From Methylotenera_A aquatica (lineage in GTDB: Bacteria > Pseudomonadota > Gammaproteobacteria > Burkholderiales > Methylophilaceae), in the NCBI GenBank assembly GCA_965601485.1, contig OZ271846.1:248001-312000 (forward strand): a stretch of DNA of 64,000 nucleotides, read 5' to 3'. The notes under the pieces are model-generated. The model was not told the origin of the DNA. It saw only the letters and a program-made list of their open reading frames with translations, and did no database searches. Each line of letters starts with the position of its first letter. The stretch's first letter is position 1. The position numbers were made by a program, and so were the translations under genes. Below, piece by piece: positions 16,825 to 25,605 of the stretch.

Positions 16825-17478
16825 ATGAGTAAAATAGATATCGCCGTTGTTGATTACGGCATGGGTAATTTACGCTCTGTTTCAAAGGCGGTTGAGCATG
16901 TCGCCGATGGTAAATCCGTGGTGGTTACCAGTAATCCAGCATTAATTCAGCAGGCAGTTCGGGTAGTTTTCCCAGGTCAAGGCGCCATGCCAGATTGTAT
17001 GCGCGAACTGGACACGCGCCACTTGCGAGATGCTATTTTGCATGCTGCTGCTAATAAGCCGTTTTTAGGTATTTGCATTGGTATGCAATTGTTGTTTGAT
17101 CACTCTGAAGAGGGTGATACAGCAGGATTAGGCTTGTTTAGAGGTGACGTAAAACGTTTTGCCGCGCACCAAGTAGTCAATAACGAAAAATTAAAAATCC
17201 CGCATATGGGTTGGAATCAAGTGTATCAGGTTAAAAATAAGCAAAGCCAAGCGCATGCGCTTTGGCAAGGTATTGCAGATGCCACACGTTTCTATCATGT
17301 GCATAGCTATTATGCGGCACCATTAGATGCGGCTTTAATTGCGGGCGAGACTGAGTACCCTAATCGCTTTTGCAGCGTAATAGCAAAAGATAATATATTT
17401 GCCACACAATTTCACGTTGAAAAAAGCGCACAAGCTGGTTTGCAATTACTGCGTAATTTTGTATATTGGAAGCCCTAA
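16825..17478 (+). CDS. hisH: Imidazole glycerol phosphate synthase, glutaminase subunit
   Basis: A 217-residue class I glutamine amidotransferase that supplies ammonia to HisF. The catalytic triad is visible as Cys84 (GICIGMQ), His197 and Glu199 (FHVEKS). The N terminus has the typical DYGMGNLRS. It pairs with hisF downstream, with hisA between them, the common proteobacterial order. Confidence 0.95.
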   Translation: MSKIDIAVVDYGMGNLRSVSKAVEHVADGKSVVVTSNPALIQQAVRVVFPGQGAMPDCMRELDTRHLRDAILHAAANKPFLGICIGMQLLFDHSEEGDTAGLGLFRGDVKRFAAHQVVNNEKLKIPHMGWNQVYQVKNKQSQAHALWQGIADATRFYHVHSYYAAPLDAALIAGETEYPNRFCSVIAKDNIFATQFHVEKSAQAGLQLLRNFVYWKP

Positions 17479-17541
17479 CACATTTAAAGAATTTATAACT
17501 AAAACCCTTCATTATTTTCGTCATTACAATCAATAACATTC

Positions 17542-18282
17542 ATGCTTATTATCCCTGCAATTGATCTCAAAGATGGCCACTGTGTTCGTTTAAAACAGGG
17601 CCTAATGGAAGAATCTACCGTATTTTCTGAAGACCCGGGCGCAATGGCGCGGCATTGGGTTACTCAAGGCGGAAAACGATTACATTTAGTTGATTTAAAT
17701 GGCGCGTTTGCAGGTAAGCCAGTGAATGAGGCGGCTATTAAGTCTATAGTAGCGGCGTGCAAGGGTGAAATCCCAATTCAGCTTGGTGGCGGTATTCGCG
17801 ATTTAGAAACCATAGAGCGTTATTTGGATGATGGTATTGACTATGTCATTATTGGAACGGCTGCAGTTAAAACTCCTGGCTTCTTGCATGAAGCTTGTTA
17901 TGCTTTCCCTGGTCAAATTATGGTGGGCCTAGATGCCAAAGATGGCAAAGTAGCGATTGACGGCTGGTCAAAACTGACCGGTCACGATGTCATTGATTTG
18001 GCGAAAAAGTATGAAGATTATGGCGTAAATGCCATTGTTTATACCGATATTGGTCGTGATGGTATGTTAACGGGTGTCAATATTGAGGCAACGTTAGCGT
18101 TGGCGCAGTCGCTGACTATTCCAGTGATTGCCTCTGGTGGCGTTACTAATTTGGATGATGTGCGTAGTCTGTGCGCTGTAGCGAGTGAAGGAATTATTGG
18201 CGCCATTACTGGCCGCGCCATTTATGAAGGTACGATAGATTTTGCTGCGGCGCAAAAATTGGCAGACGAGTTAAGTGCTTAG
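17542..18282 (+). CDS. hisA: ProFAR isomerase
   Basis: 1-(5-phosphoribosyl)-5-[(5-phosphoribosylamino)methylideneamino] imidazole-4-carboxamide isomerase. It has 246 residues in a (beta/alpha)8 barrel, with catalytic Asp8 in PAIDLKDG and the second Asp in YTDIGRDGML. The phosphate loops are GGGIRD and ASGGV. The gene is followed after 9 bp by hisF, its structural relative. Confidence 0.95.
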   Translation: MLIIPAIDLKDGHCVRLKQGLMEESTVFSEDPGAMARHWVTQGGKRLHLVDLNGAFAGKPVNEAAIKSIVAACKGEIPIQLGGGIRDLETIERYLDDGIDYVIIGTAAVKTPGFLHEACYAFPGQIMVGLDAKDGKVAIDGWSKLTGHDVIDLAKKYEDYGVNAIVYTDIGRDGMLTGVNIEATLALAQSLTIPVIASGGVTNLDDVRSLCAVASEGIIGAITGRAIYEGTIDFAAAQKLADELSA

Positions 18283-18291
18283 AAAACCTTT

Positions 18292-19059
18292 ATGGCATTA
18301 GCTAAGCGTATCATTCCTTGCTTGGATGTGACCGATGGTCGCGTGGTAAAAGGAATCAATTTTTTAGAGTTACGCGACGCAGGTGACCCTGTTGAAATTG
18401 CCAAACGCTATGACAACCAAGGTGCAGATGAGCTGACTTTTTTGGATATAACCGCTAGTTCCGACAATCGCGGCTTGATTTTGCATATTATTGAACAAGT
18501 CGCCAGCCAAGTGTTTATTCCTTTAACTGTTGGTGGAGGTGTGCGCGAGGTGGAAGATGTTCGCCGCTTATTGAATGCAGGCGCCGATAAAGTCAGCATT
18601 AACACCACCGCAGTGTTAAATCCGCAAATGGTACAAGACGCCGCCGCCCGCTTTGGTTCGCAATGCATTGTGGTAGCCATTGATGCTAAAAAGGTAGACA
18701 ATCAACCATTCGACTGGGAAGTATTTACGCATGGTGGCCGAAAAGCCACGGGCTTAGATGCCGTTAAATGGGCGCGGTATATGGTAAGTCTTGGCGCTGG
18801 TGAATTGCTGGTTACCAGTATGGATAGAGACGGTACTAAAATTGGCTTTAATAATCCATTAAATCGCGCCATTAGCGATGCGGTGGATGTGCCATTGATT
18901 GCATCTGGTGGTGTAGGTAATTTGCAGCACTTGGTCGATGGCGTTACCGTCGGTGGCGCTGATGCTGTTCTAGCCGCTAGTATTTTCCATTATGGTGAAT
19001 ACACGGTACAGCAGGCTAAAAAGTATATGCGCGACCATAACATTGAGGTGAGGTTGTGA
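18292..19059 (+). CDS. hisF: Imidazole glycerol phosphate synthase, cyclase subunit
   Basis: A 255-residue barrel that closes the imidazole ring using ammonia from HisH, releasing IGP and AICAR. It shows the N-terminal catalytic CLDVTDGRVVKG with Asp11, GGGVRE in the middle and catalytic Asp in TSMDRDGT. Length and motifs are standard. It ends one base before the proposed hisI start. Confidence 0.96.
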   Translation: MALAKRIIPCLDVTDGRVVKGINFLELRDAGDPVEIAKRYDNQGADELTFLDITASSDNRGLILHIIEQVASQVFIPLTVGGGVREVEDVRRLLNAGADKVSINTTAVLNPQMVQDAAARFGSQCIVVAIDAKKVDNQPFDWEVFTHGGRKATGLDAVKWARYMVSLGAGELLVTSMDRDGTKIGFNNPLNRAISDAVDVPLIASGGVGNLQHLVDGVTVGGADAVLAASIFHYGEYTVQQAKKYMRDHNIEVRL

Positions 19060-19060
19060 G

Positions 19061-19459
19061 TTGGCTATTAATATGAATTGGTTGGACGAGGTGAACTGGG
19101 ACGCAAACGGCTTGGTGCCCGTTATTGCGCAAGAGTTTGATACGGGCAAAGTATTAATGTTTGCTTGGATGAATCGTGAAGCGTTACAATTAACCAGTGA
19201 ATCTAAACAAGCGGTATATTGGTCGCGTTCGCGCAACAAATTATGGCGCAAAGGTGAAGAATCTGGCCATATTCAAAAAGTGCACGATGTTCGCCTAGAC
19301 TGCGATGAAGATGTGATTTTGATTAATATTGAGCAAATCGGCGGTATTGCTTGTCATACAGGTAGGCATAATTGCTTTTTTAAAAAACTAGACAATAATC
19401 AATGGCGGATCGACCAAGCCGTGATTAAAGATCCAGACGAAATATACAAACATGAATGA
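19061..19459 (+). CDS. hisI: Phosphoribosyl-AMP cyclohydrolase
   Basis: A 132-residue (or shorter) zinc- and magnesium-dependent enzyme that opens the purine ring of PR-AMP. It has the conserved MFAWMNREAL, SRSRNKLWRKGEESGH, the DCDED metal site and CHTGRHNCFF. It is separate from hisE, unlike the fused HisIE of enterobacteria. The start is uncertain: TTG at 19061 or ATG at 19073, the latter giving a family-like MNWLDEV start. It overlaps hisE by 8 bases. Confidence 0.94.
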   Translation: MAINMNWLDEVNWDANGLVPVIAQEFDTGKVLMFAWMNREALQLTSESKQAVYWSRSRNKLWRKGEESGHIQKVHDVRLDCDEDVILINIEQIGGIACHTGRHNCFFKKLDNNQWRIDQAVIKDPDEIYKHE

Positions 19460-19769
19460 TGTATTAGCCCGATTAAGTGAGTTGATAGAAAAGCGCAAAA
19501 GCGCGGATCCAACGTCTTCCTATGTGGCTAAACTCTATGCTAAAGGCATGGATAGCATACTCAAAAAAATTGGTGAAGAAGCCACTGAAACTGTGATTGC
19601 GGCTAAAGGCGGTAATAAAGAAGAAATTATTCATGAAACTGCTGATTTATGGTTTCACACATTGATTATGCTGGCTAAAGCCGATTTAAAGCCACAGGAT
19701 GTGCTGGAAGAATTGGCACGCCGTGAAGGATTGTCCGGTATTGCAGAGAAGGAAAGTCGTCCAAAATAA
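19452..19769 (+). CDS. hisE: Phosphoribosyl-ATP pyrophosphatase
   Basis: A 105-residue alpha-helical hydrolase that removes pyrophosphate from PR-ATP, the second pathway step. It has the MazG-like motif KKIGEEATETVIAAK and the metal-binding EExxH-type stretch ETADLWFH. The last base of its stop codon is the first base of the HIT gene start. Confidence 0.95.
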   Translation: MNDVLARLSELIEKRKSADPTSSYVAKLYAKGMDSILKKIGEEATETVIAAKGGNKEEIIHETADLWFHTLIMLAKADLKPQDVLEELARREGLSGIAEKESRPK

Positions 19770-20089
19770 TGAGCACAGACTGCATTTTTTGTAAGATTAT
19801 TAAGGGCGATATTCCTACTAAAAAAATTTATGAAGATGATGATTTTATTGTTTTTCATGATATAAAGCCAATGTCAAAGGTCCACTTTTTAATTGTGCCA
19901 AAATTACACATTGAAACGCTTAAAGATTGCACCGAAACGCATCAATCTTTGTTAGGCAAAGCTTTATTGCTGGCACCTAAATTGGCTGAAAGCCAAGGCT
20001 TGCTTGGTTTTAAAACACTGATTAATACCGGTCGTGAAGGTGGGCAGGAAGTATTTCATATACACGTTCACGTATTTGGTGGTCACTAG
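19769..20089 (+). CDS. HIT family nucleotide-binding protein (HinT-like)
   Basis: A 106-residue histidine triad protein with the HIT motif HIHVHV at residues 97-102 and an N-terminal CIFCKI zinc-type pair. HinT-type proteins hydrolyse purine nucleoside phosphoramidates. Translation is probably coupled to hisE through the TAATG overlap. This his-hit-tat linkage is typical of Betaproteobacteria. Confidence 0.92.
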   Translation: MSTDCIFCKIIKGDIPTKKIYEDDDFIVFHDIKPMSKVHFLIVPKLHIETLKDCTETHQSLLGKALLLAPKLAESQGLLGFKTLINTGREGGQEVFHIHVHVFGGH

Positions 20090-20115
20090 ATTTCTAAATA
20101 TTTTAGGAGAGTATG

Positions 20116-20328
20116 ATGGGTTCATTTAGTTTATGGCACTGGTTAATTGTGTTGTTGATTGTGGTGTTGATATTTGGCACCAAAAAATTTCGTAATATGG
20201 GTAGTGACGTAGGTGGTGCCGTAAATGAGTTTAAAAAGGCGATGAAAGATGGGCAAATAACCGATACAAAAAAGGATGAAGTGGGTACCACAATTGAAGC
20301 TGAAGTCACCAGCAAGACAAAACAATAA
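20116..20328 (+). CDS. tatA: Sec-independent protein translocase TatA
   Basis: A 70-residue component of the twin-arginine translocase. One N-terminal membrane helix (SLWHWLIVLLIVVLIFG) is followed by the FGTKKF hinge, an amphipathic helix and a charged tail. TatA oligomers form the passage for folded proteins. Two ATGs occur at 20113 and 20116. The AGGAGA at 20105-20110 is better spaced to 20116, which gives the normal MGSFS start. Confidence 0.93.
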   Translation: MGSFSLWHWLIVLLIVVLIFGTKKFRNMGSDVGGAVNEFKKAMKDGQITDTKKDEVGTTIEAEVTSKTKQ

Positions 20329-20349
20329 GCCGTATGACAGGTTTTAAAC

Positions 20350-20757
20350 GTGTTTGATGTTTCATTTTCTGAGATACTGGTCATTGCCGTTATCACTTTG
20401 CTGGTGATTGGCCCAGAAAAATTGCCAAAAGTAGCACGTACAATTGGCGCGCTTACAGGCCGCATGCAGCGTTATGTGGGGCAGGTAAAAGAAGAAGTAA
20501 ATCGCGAATTGCGTTTTGAGGAATTGCAGAAGTTGCAGCAAGACATCAAACAATCTGCGGAAACCATGCAATCAAATATTCAGCAACAGGCTGCAACAAT
20601 CGAAAACGCTATCACTAGCCATGATGGTCCTTTAGAAGAGACTAAACCACTCGTTGCACAAAAGCCAATACGTAAGGCGCGTGCAGCCAAATCGGGTGAA
20701 GCGGCATCAAAAAAAACCGCATCAGTTAAAACCTTAACAAAAAAAGTTGAGACCTAA
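20350..20757 (+). CDS. tatB: Sec-independent protein translocase TatB
   Basis: A 135-residue receptor component of the Tat system with a GTG start at 20350. The N terminus FDVSFSEILVIAVITLLVIGPEKLPK is the canonical TatB helix and hinge; the Glu8-type residue and GPEKLP are present. A helical region and a Lys/Ala-rich tail follow. It overlaps tatC in a TAATG arrangement. Confidence 0.94.
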   Translation: MFDVSFSEILVIAVITLLVIGPEKLPKVARTIGALTGRMQRYVGQVKEEVNRELRFEELQKLQQDIKQSAETMQSNIQQQAATIENAITSHDGPLEETKPLVAQKPIRKARAAKSGEAASKKTASVKTLTKKVET

Positions 20758-21509
20758 TGGGTACCCCAACCGAACATTTTATTTCTCACCTAATTGAGCT
20801 ACGTAACCGCCTGCTTAGAATCGTATTGGGTTTTGTGTTGGTTTTTATCGGCTTATTCCCGTTTGCCAATAAAATTTATGCACTATTGGCAGCCCCCATG
20901 CTGGCTCAACTGCCAGAGGGCGGTCAAATGATTGCAACCGCTGTTACCACGCCTTTTTTTGTGCCGATGAAAGTGGCCATGATGGTGGCGTTTATTATTT
21001 CTCTGCCGCATACCTTGTACCAAATTTGGGCATTTGTGGCACCTGGATTGTATAACCATGAGAAAAAACTGGTGGTGCCAGTAATTGCTGCCAGCACATT
21101 GCTGTTTATCATCGGTATGGTATTCGCTTACTTTGCCGTTTTTCCAACTGTGTTTGGGTTTATTGTCGGCAGTGCCCCAGTAGGCGTTGCGGTGATGACG
21201 GATATTGGCGAATATTTAGATTTTGTGATGACGCTGTTTATGGCGTTTGGCTTAGCGTTTGAAGTGCCAATAGCTGTGGTATTGATTGCTAGATTCGGCT
21301 GGGTTAGCGTTGCGCAGTTAAAAGAAGCACGCAGTTATGTGATAGTAGGTGCTTTTATCTTAGGCGCGATTTTTACGCCGCCCGATATTATTTCGCAATT
21401 TATGTTGGCAGTACCTTTATGGTTGCTTTATGAGATAGGTATATTAATCTCAAAATACACTACACCTAAAAACCCTTCGGAATTAAGCTCTATTAAAGCT
21501 CAAGTTTAA
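20757..21509 (+). CDS. tatC: Sec-independent protein translocase TatC
   Basis: A 250-residue protein with six membrane helices that recognises twin-arginine signal peptides together with TatB. The conserved N-terminal HLIELRNRL and the FxVPxxV-like FEVPIAVVLI helix region are present. The stop codon lies inside a 16-base palindrome, and the next gene converges on it with a gap of 6 bp. Confidence 0.96.
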   Translation: MGTPTEHFISHLIELRNRLLRIVLGFVLVFIGLFPFANKIYALLAAPMLAQLPEGGQMIATAVTTPFFVPMKVAMMVAFIISLPHTLYQIWAFVAPGLYNHEKKLVVPVIAASTLLFIIGMVFAYFAVFPTVFGFIVGSAPVGVAVMTDIGEYLDFVMTLFMAFGLAFEVPIAVVLIARFGWVSVAQLKEARSYVIVGAFILGAIFTPPDIISQFMLAVPLWLLYEIGILISKYTTPKNPSELSSIKAQV

Positions 21510-21515
21510 ACTTGA
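21500..21515. repeat. 16-base perfect palindrome at the tatC 3' end
   Basis: TCAAGTTTAAACTTGA reads the same on both strands. It spans the tatC stop codon and fills the gap to the converging protease gene. T runs follow on the plus side (CTATCTTTTT). It may serve as a weak bidirectional terminator, but it has no unpaired loop. Confidence 0.45.
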
Positions 21516-22676
21516 CTATCTTTTTGCAGTGGCTGGTTTGGGCCGTTTGCCAATCAATACGTTCACTTTCATTTCTTGCCCATGGCGCACAATTGTCAGC
21601 ACGGCTTTTTCATTTGGTTTTAATACAGCAATAATATTGAGCATTCCACTACTATCAGCGACTTCGCGGTTATTAATAGCCAATAATATGTCGCCTGATT
21701 TAATACCAGCAATATCAGCAGGACTGTCACGCAGAACGCCAGCAATTAGTGAGCCTTGAACCTTGCTTAATTTAAATGATTCAGCCAGCTCAGGCGTTAC
21801 ATCTTGCGCTTCAATGCCAATCCAGCCACGGGTTACAGAGCCATTAGTGGCAATTTGTTCCATCACTTGTTTGGCTAAACTAGCGGGAATCGCAAAACCA
21901 ATACCCATTGAGCCGCCACTGCGTGAATAAATGGCGCTATTAATTCCAACCAAATTCCCTTCTGCATCAATAAGCGCGCCGCCAGAATTGCCAGGGTTAA
22001 TCGAGGCATCGGTTTGAATAAAGTTTTCAAAGGTATTAATACCTAAATGATTGCGTCCAAGCGCGCTAACAATGCCTTGGGTAACGGTTTGTCCAACGCC
22101 AAAGGGGTTGCCAATAGCCAATACTATATCTCCAACATCTAATTTCTCGGGCGCTGCAAAGGTGATAAACGGCAATTTTTCAGCATCGACTTTAATCACA
22201 GCTAAATCGGTTTCAGGGTCTGTACCTACCACTTGTGCCGGCAATTTTCTGCCGTCTGATAGCAATATTTCAATCTCATCAGCGCTTGCTACTACATGAT
22301 CATTGGTTAAAATAAGTCCTTGTTCACTGACAATCACCCCACTACCAAGACTGTTTTCTGGTTGACCATCTTCATCTTCAAATTGATCGCCAAAAAAATG
22401 TCTAAATAAAGGGTCATCTTTATATTGATGATGAGGGTTAGTAATAGTTTTCTGGCTTGATGTGAAAATATTCACCACCGCTGGCATGGCTTTTTTTGCA
22501 GCAGTGCTGTAACTACCAATTGGATTAGTGGTATTAGCAGGCGTGGATTGTACTTGCTGAATAACAATGGGTTCTGGCGTGGCGTTAAATAGATGTGGAT
22601 AAAATAAGCGCAATACAAAAAGTAGGCCTAAGCAGGCAGTGACAGATTGCGCAAAAATAAGCCAAATTCTTTGCAT
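21516..22676 (-). CDS. Membrane-anchored trypsin-like protease, DegS/DegQ family
   Basis: A 386-residue HtrA-family serine protease. Catalytic residues are His127 (TNDHVV), Asp157 (TDLAVIKVD) and Ser231 (GNSGGAL). One PDZ domain occupies about residues 275-375. The N terminus is one hydrophobic helix (about 4-24) without an evident signal cleavage site, and only one PDZ follows, so the plan is closer to DegS than to DegP (two PDZ). A role in periplasmic protein quality control or sigma-E-type signalling is inference. Some Betaproteobacteria have an HtrA gene at this place next to tatC. Confidence 0.9.
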   Translation of the reverse strand: MQRIWLIFAQSVTACLGLLFVLRLFYPHLFNATPEPIVIQQVQSTPANTTNPIGSYSTAAKKAMPAVVNIFTSSQKTITNPHHQYKDDPLFRHFFGDQFEDEDGQPENSLGSGVIVSEQGLILTNDHVVASADEIEILLSDGRKLPAQVVGTDPETDLAVIKVDAEKLPFITFAAPEKLDVGDIVLAIGNPFGVGQTVTQGIVSALGRNHLGINTFENFIQTDASINPGNSGGALIDAEGNLVGINSAIYSRSGGSMGIGFAIPASLAKQVMEQIATNGSVTRGWIGIEAQDVTPELAESFKLSKVQGSLIAGVLRDSPADIAGIKSGDILLAINNREVADSSGMLNIIAVLKPNEKAVLTIVRHGQEMKVNVLIGKRPKPATAKR

Positions 22677-22678
22677 GT

Positions 22679-22707
22679 TTTTAACGTTAAAATGATATGA
22701 GTATAAT
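22679..22707 (+). promoter_or_regulatory. Possible promoter of the Nif3-like gene
   Basis: A perfect -10 TATAAT (22702-22707) lies 27 bases before the start codon. The -35 region at 17-base spacing is a poor TTTTAA. Confidence 0.35.
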
Positions 22708-22733
22708 TATATTGGAAATAAAGGTGAAATCGC

Positions 22734-23480
22734 ATGAAATTGACCGAGTTAAACAATTATTTAAACCAATTATTAAGACCTGAGCAGTTTAGTGATTATT
22801 GTCCAAACGGGTTGCAGGTTGAAGGTAAGCAAGAAATTCATCATATCGTTACTGGAGTAACCGCGAGTTTCGAGTTACTAGAAGCGGCATTAGCCGTAAA
22901 AGCGGATGCCATATTGGTACATCATGGTTACTTTTGGCGTGGTGAATCTACTGCTATTACGGGAATAAAAAAGCGCCGCCTTCAATTTTTATTGCAGCAT
23001 GAGTTAAATCTGATTGCCTACCATTTGCCATTAGATGCACACGCTGATTTTGGTAATAACGTGATGCTGGCCAAACAATTAGGACTTGAGGCGGTGGGTT
23101 GGGTGGGTGATAAAAATATGCTATTACTGGCTGAATTAAGTCAGCCTTTATCGCTCAAAGATTTTGCGCAAATGATTGAGGTAAAGTTGAATCGCACTTC
23201 GCAAGTGATTGGTGATTTATTACAAATGGTGCAAAAGGTGGCCTTATGCACAGGCGCTGCGCAGGGTTATATAGAGCAAGCGGTAAATGCTGGCGTGGAT
23301 ATTTATATCAGCGGTGAAATCTCTGAGTCAACGGTACATATTGCGCGTGAAACAGGCGTGTCTTACATAGCAGCAGGTCATCACGCAACAGAAAGGTATG
23401 GTGTGCAAGCGTTGGGTAAGCATTTGGCGGAAAGGTTTGGCCTAATACACACCTTTATTGATTGTGATAATCCAGTTTAA
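22734..23480 (+). CDS. Nif3-like dinuclear metal centre protein (YbgI family)
   Basis: A 248-residue protein of the Nif3/DUF34 family. It has the HHGYFWRGE metal-binding motif, a second His/Asp cluster (YHLPLDAH) and a C-terminal AAGHHATERYG. Members bind two metals and have been linked to cyclohydrolase or quality-control roles; the exact function is unsettled. It is divergent from the protease gene and is followed by petABC. Confidence 0.9.
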   Translation: MKLTELNNYLNQLLRPEQFSDYCPNGLQVEGKQEIHHIVTGVTASFELLEAALAVKADAILVHHGYFWRGESTAITGIKKRRLQFLLQHELNLIAYHLPLDAHADFGNNVMLAKQLGLEAVGWVGDKNMLLLAELSQPLSLKDFAQMIEVKLNRTSQVIGDLLQMVQKVALCTGAAQGYIEQAVNAGVDIYISGEISESTVHIARETGVSYIAAGHHATERYGVQALGKHLAERFGLIHTFIDCDNPV

Positions 23481-23534
23481 GTTTAATAAAAATCAATAAA
23501 AATTGTTTTATTTCAATAGCTTATACAATTATAT

Positions 23535-23563
23535 TTGGTTTTTTTACTAAAAAATTATATAAT
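23535..23563 (+). promoter_or_regulatory. Sigma-70 promoter for petABC
   Basis: TTGGTT (23535-23540), a 17-base spacer and a perfect TATAAT (23558-23563) lie in an AT-rich gap of 184 bp. The start would be near 23570 with a leader of about 95 bases. Confidence 0.6.
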
Positions 23564-23664
23564 TGTTAACTTTGCAATTAGACGCTATTGATTCAAGCGT
23601 AACGATTAATAAAAACACCACAAGTTAACAAAATTACCTCAAAAGGGTAAGTTAAAGGAAAACA

Positions 23665-24312
23665 ATGTCAGACATCAAAATTGACAAAGAGCACACAAGC
23701 AGCGACACGCTATCTTTTACGGCGCCTTCTGCCGTTAATCAACAAAAACGTAACTTTTTAGTTGCAGCAACGGCAGGCGTAGGTGCATTGGGCGCAGCCG
23801 CTGTTGCGGTGCCATTTGTGGGCAGCATGTTGCCCAGTGAGCGTGCAAAAGCCGCAGGTGCGCCGGTTGAAGTAGATATTAGTAAAATTCAGCCAGGCAC
23901 GGTAATGACAGCCGAGTGGCGCGGTCAGCCAGTATGGATTATTAATCGTACCGATGAAATGACGGCAGATCTTGCTAAGCATGATAAAGATTTATCAGAT
24001 CCAAAATCTGAAGTGCCACAACAACCTGAATATTGTAAAAATACCAATCGCTCCATTAAACCGAATATAGCTGTAGTGGTTGGTATTTGCACGCATCTTG
24101 GTTGCTCGCCAACAGAAAAACTGCAAGCGGGTGGTGATATGGGTGAAAACTGGACAGGTGGCTTTTTTTGTCCGTGCCATGGTTCAAGATTTGACTTAGC
24201 AGGTCGTGTATTCAAAGGATCGCCAGCACCAATTAATCTTGTGATTCCTCCCCATCAATATTTAACAGAAACAACGTTGCTAATTGGCGTTGATAACAAG
24301 ACGGAGGTGTAA
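23665..24312 (+). CDS. petA: Ubiquinol-cytochrome c reductase Rieske iron-sulfur subunit
   Basis: A 215-residue Rieske protein of the cytochrome bc1 complex, passing electrons from ubiquinol to cytochrome c1. Cluster-binding boxes are CTHLGC and CPCHGS, each with Cys and His ligands plus the disulfide cysteines. A membrane anchor near residues 32-52 is preceded by a Tat-like signal, but the motif reads KRNFL instead of RRxFL. The tatABC genes lie about 2 kb upstream. It is followed by petB after 2 bp. Confidence 0.96.
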   Translation: MSDIKIDKEHTSSDTLSFTAPSAVNQQKRNFLVAATAGVGALGAAAVAVPFVGSMLPSERAKAAGAPVEVDISKIQPGTVMTAEWRGQPVWIINRTDEMTADLAKHDKDLSDPKSEVPQQPEYCKNTNRSIKPNIAVVVGICTHLGCSPTEKLQAGGDMGENWTGGFFCPCHGSRFDLAGRVFKGSPAPINLVIPPHQYLTETTLLIGVDNKTEV

Positions 24313-24314
24313 TT

Positions 24315-25604
24315 ATGGCAATTGATACAACAAAATCTGATGCAAAAGGATTGTACGGCTGGATTGATGCCCGTTTACCAGTTTCACACTTTTTAAAAAA
24401 TCATATTACTGAATACTACGCACCTAAAAATTTTAATTTTTGGTATTTATTTGGCGCGCTTGCATTGCTCATTTTAGTGTTGCAAATCGTCACGGGTATT
24501 TTCTTAACCATGCATTACAAACCAGATGCGCAACAAGCATTTGCTTCGGTTGAGTACATTATGCGTGATGTGTTTGGCGGTAATATTATTCGCTATATGC
24601 ATTCCACAGGTGCTTCTATGTTCTTTGTGGTGATTTATTTGCATATGTTCCGTGGCATTATTTACGGCTCATATAGAACGCCAAGAGAGCTTATTTGGTT
24701 ATTTGGCGTGGGTATTTTCTTGGTATTAATGGGCGAGGCGTTTTTTGGCTACCTGTTGCCTTGGGGTCAGATGTCATATTGGGGTGCGCAGGTAATTGTT
24801 AACTTGTTCGCAACCATTCCATTTATTGGACCAGATTTATCTGAATGGCTGCGTGGTGATTACCTGATTTCAGATGCAACGCTAAATCGCTTCTTCGCGT
24901 TTCATGTGATTGCCTTGCCATTTGTGTTGGCTGGCTTGGTAGCGGTACATTTGGTAGCTTTGCACGAAGTAGGCTCTAACAACCCCGATGGCATCGAGAT
25001 TAAAGCCAATAAAGATAAAAAAACTGGCATACCACTAGACGGTATTCCTTTTCATCCTTATTACACTACTAAAGATTTAGTCGGTGCGGTTGTATTTTTA
25101 ATCGTCTTTGCGAGTATTTTATTCTTTGCACCAGAAATGGGCGGCTACTTTATAGAGGCTAATAATTTTATTCCAGCAGACCCGTTGAAAACGCCTGCAC
25201 ACATTGCACCAGTCTGGTATTTCACGCCTTACTACTCAATTTTAAGAGCGGTTCCACCAATTTTTAATTCGCAATTTCCAGGTGTAGCCGCAATGGGCTT
25301 ATCTGTAATGGTGTTTGCCTTGTTGCCTTGGCTTGATAAAAGCCAGGTGAAATCGATTCGCTACCGCGGTGCACTATACAAAAAATGGCTAGCAGCATTT
25401 GTAGTGAGCTTTTTAGTGCTAGGTTATTTGGGTACGGTGCCTTCAAACATTTGGGGACAGTTTGGCAGTTGGTTAGGCGGCGCAGATCGCGCTACAGTAG
25501 TCGCACGCTTTTTTACAGCTGTTTACTTCTTGTTCTTTATTCTAATGCCTTGGTACACGGCAAAAGATAAAACCAAGCCCGTGCCAGAAAGAGTGACTTA
25601 CTAA
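24315..25604 (+). CDS. petB: Cytochrome b subunit of the bc1 complex
   Basis: A 429-residue membrane protein carrying both b haems and the quinone sites. It has the N-terminal helices with paired His (RYMHSTGASMFFVVIYLHMFRG), the second ligands in FHVIALPF and VAVHLVALHEVGSNNPDG, and a PxW-type motif as PVWYFTPYYSILRA. It is a full-length bacterial cytochrome b (not split). petC begins one base after its stop. Confidence 0.96.
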   Translation: MAIDTTKSDAKGLYGWIDARLPVSHFLKNHITEYYAPKNFNFWYLFGALALLILVLQIVTGIFLTMHYKPDAQQAFASVEYIMRDVFGGNIIRYMHSTGASMFFVVIYLHMFRGIIYGSYRTPRELIWLFGVGIFLVLMGEAFFGYLLPWGQMSYWGAQVIVNLFATIPFIGPDLSEWLRGDYLISDATLNRFFAFHVIALPFVLAGLVAVHLVALHEVGSNNPDGIEIKANKDKKTGIPLDGIPFHPYYTTKDLVGAVVFLIVFASILFFAPEMGGYFIEANNFIPADPLKTPAHIAPVWYFTPYYSILRAVPPIFNSQFPGVAAMGLSVMVFALLPWLDKSQVKSIRYRGALYKKWLAAFVVSFLVLGYLGTVPSNIWGQFGSWLGGADRATVVARFFTAVYFLFFILMPWYTAKDKTKPVPERVTY

Positions 25605-25605
25605 T

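Noticed and set aside
23558..23563. AT-rich petA leader as a possible replication origin
   Set aside because: No DnaA box clusters were recognised; promoter function explains the AT-richness.
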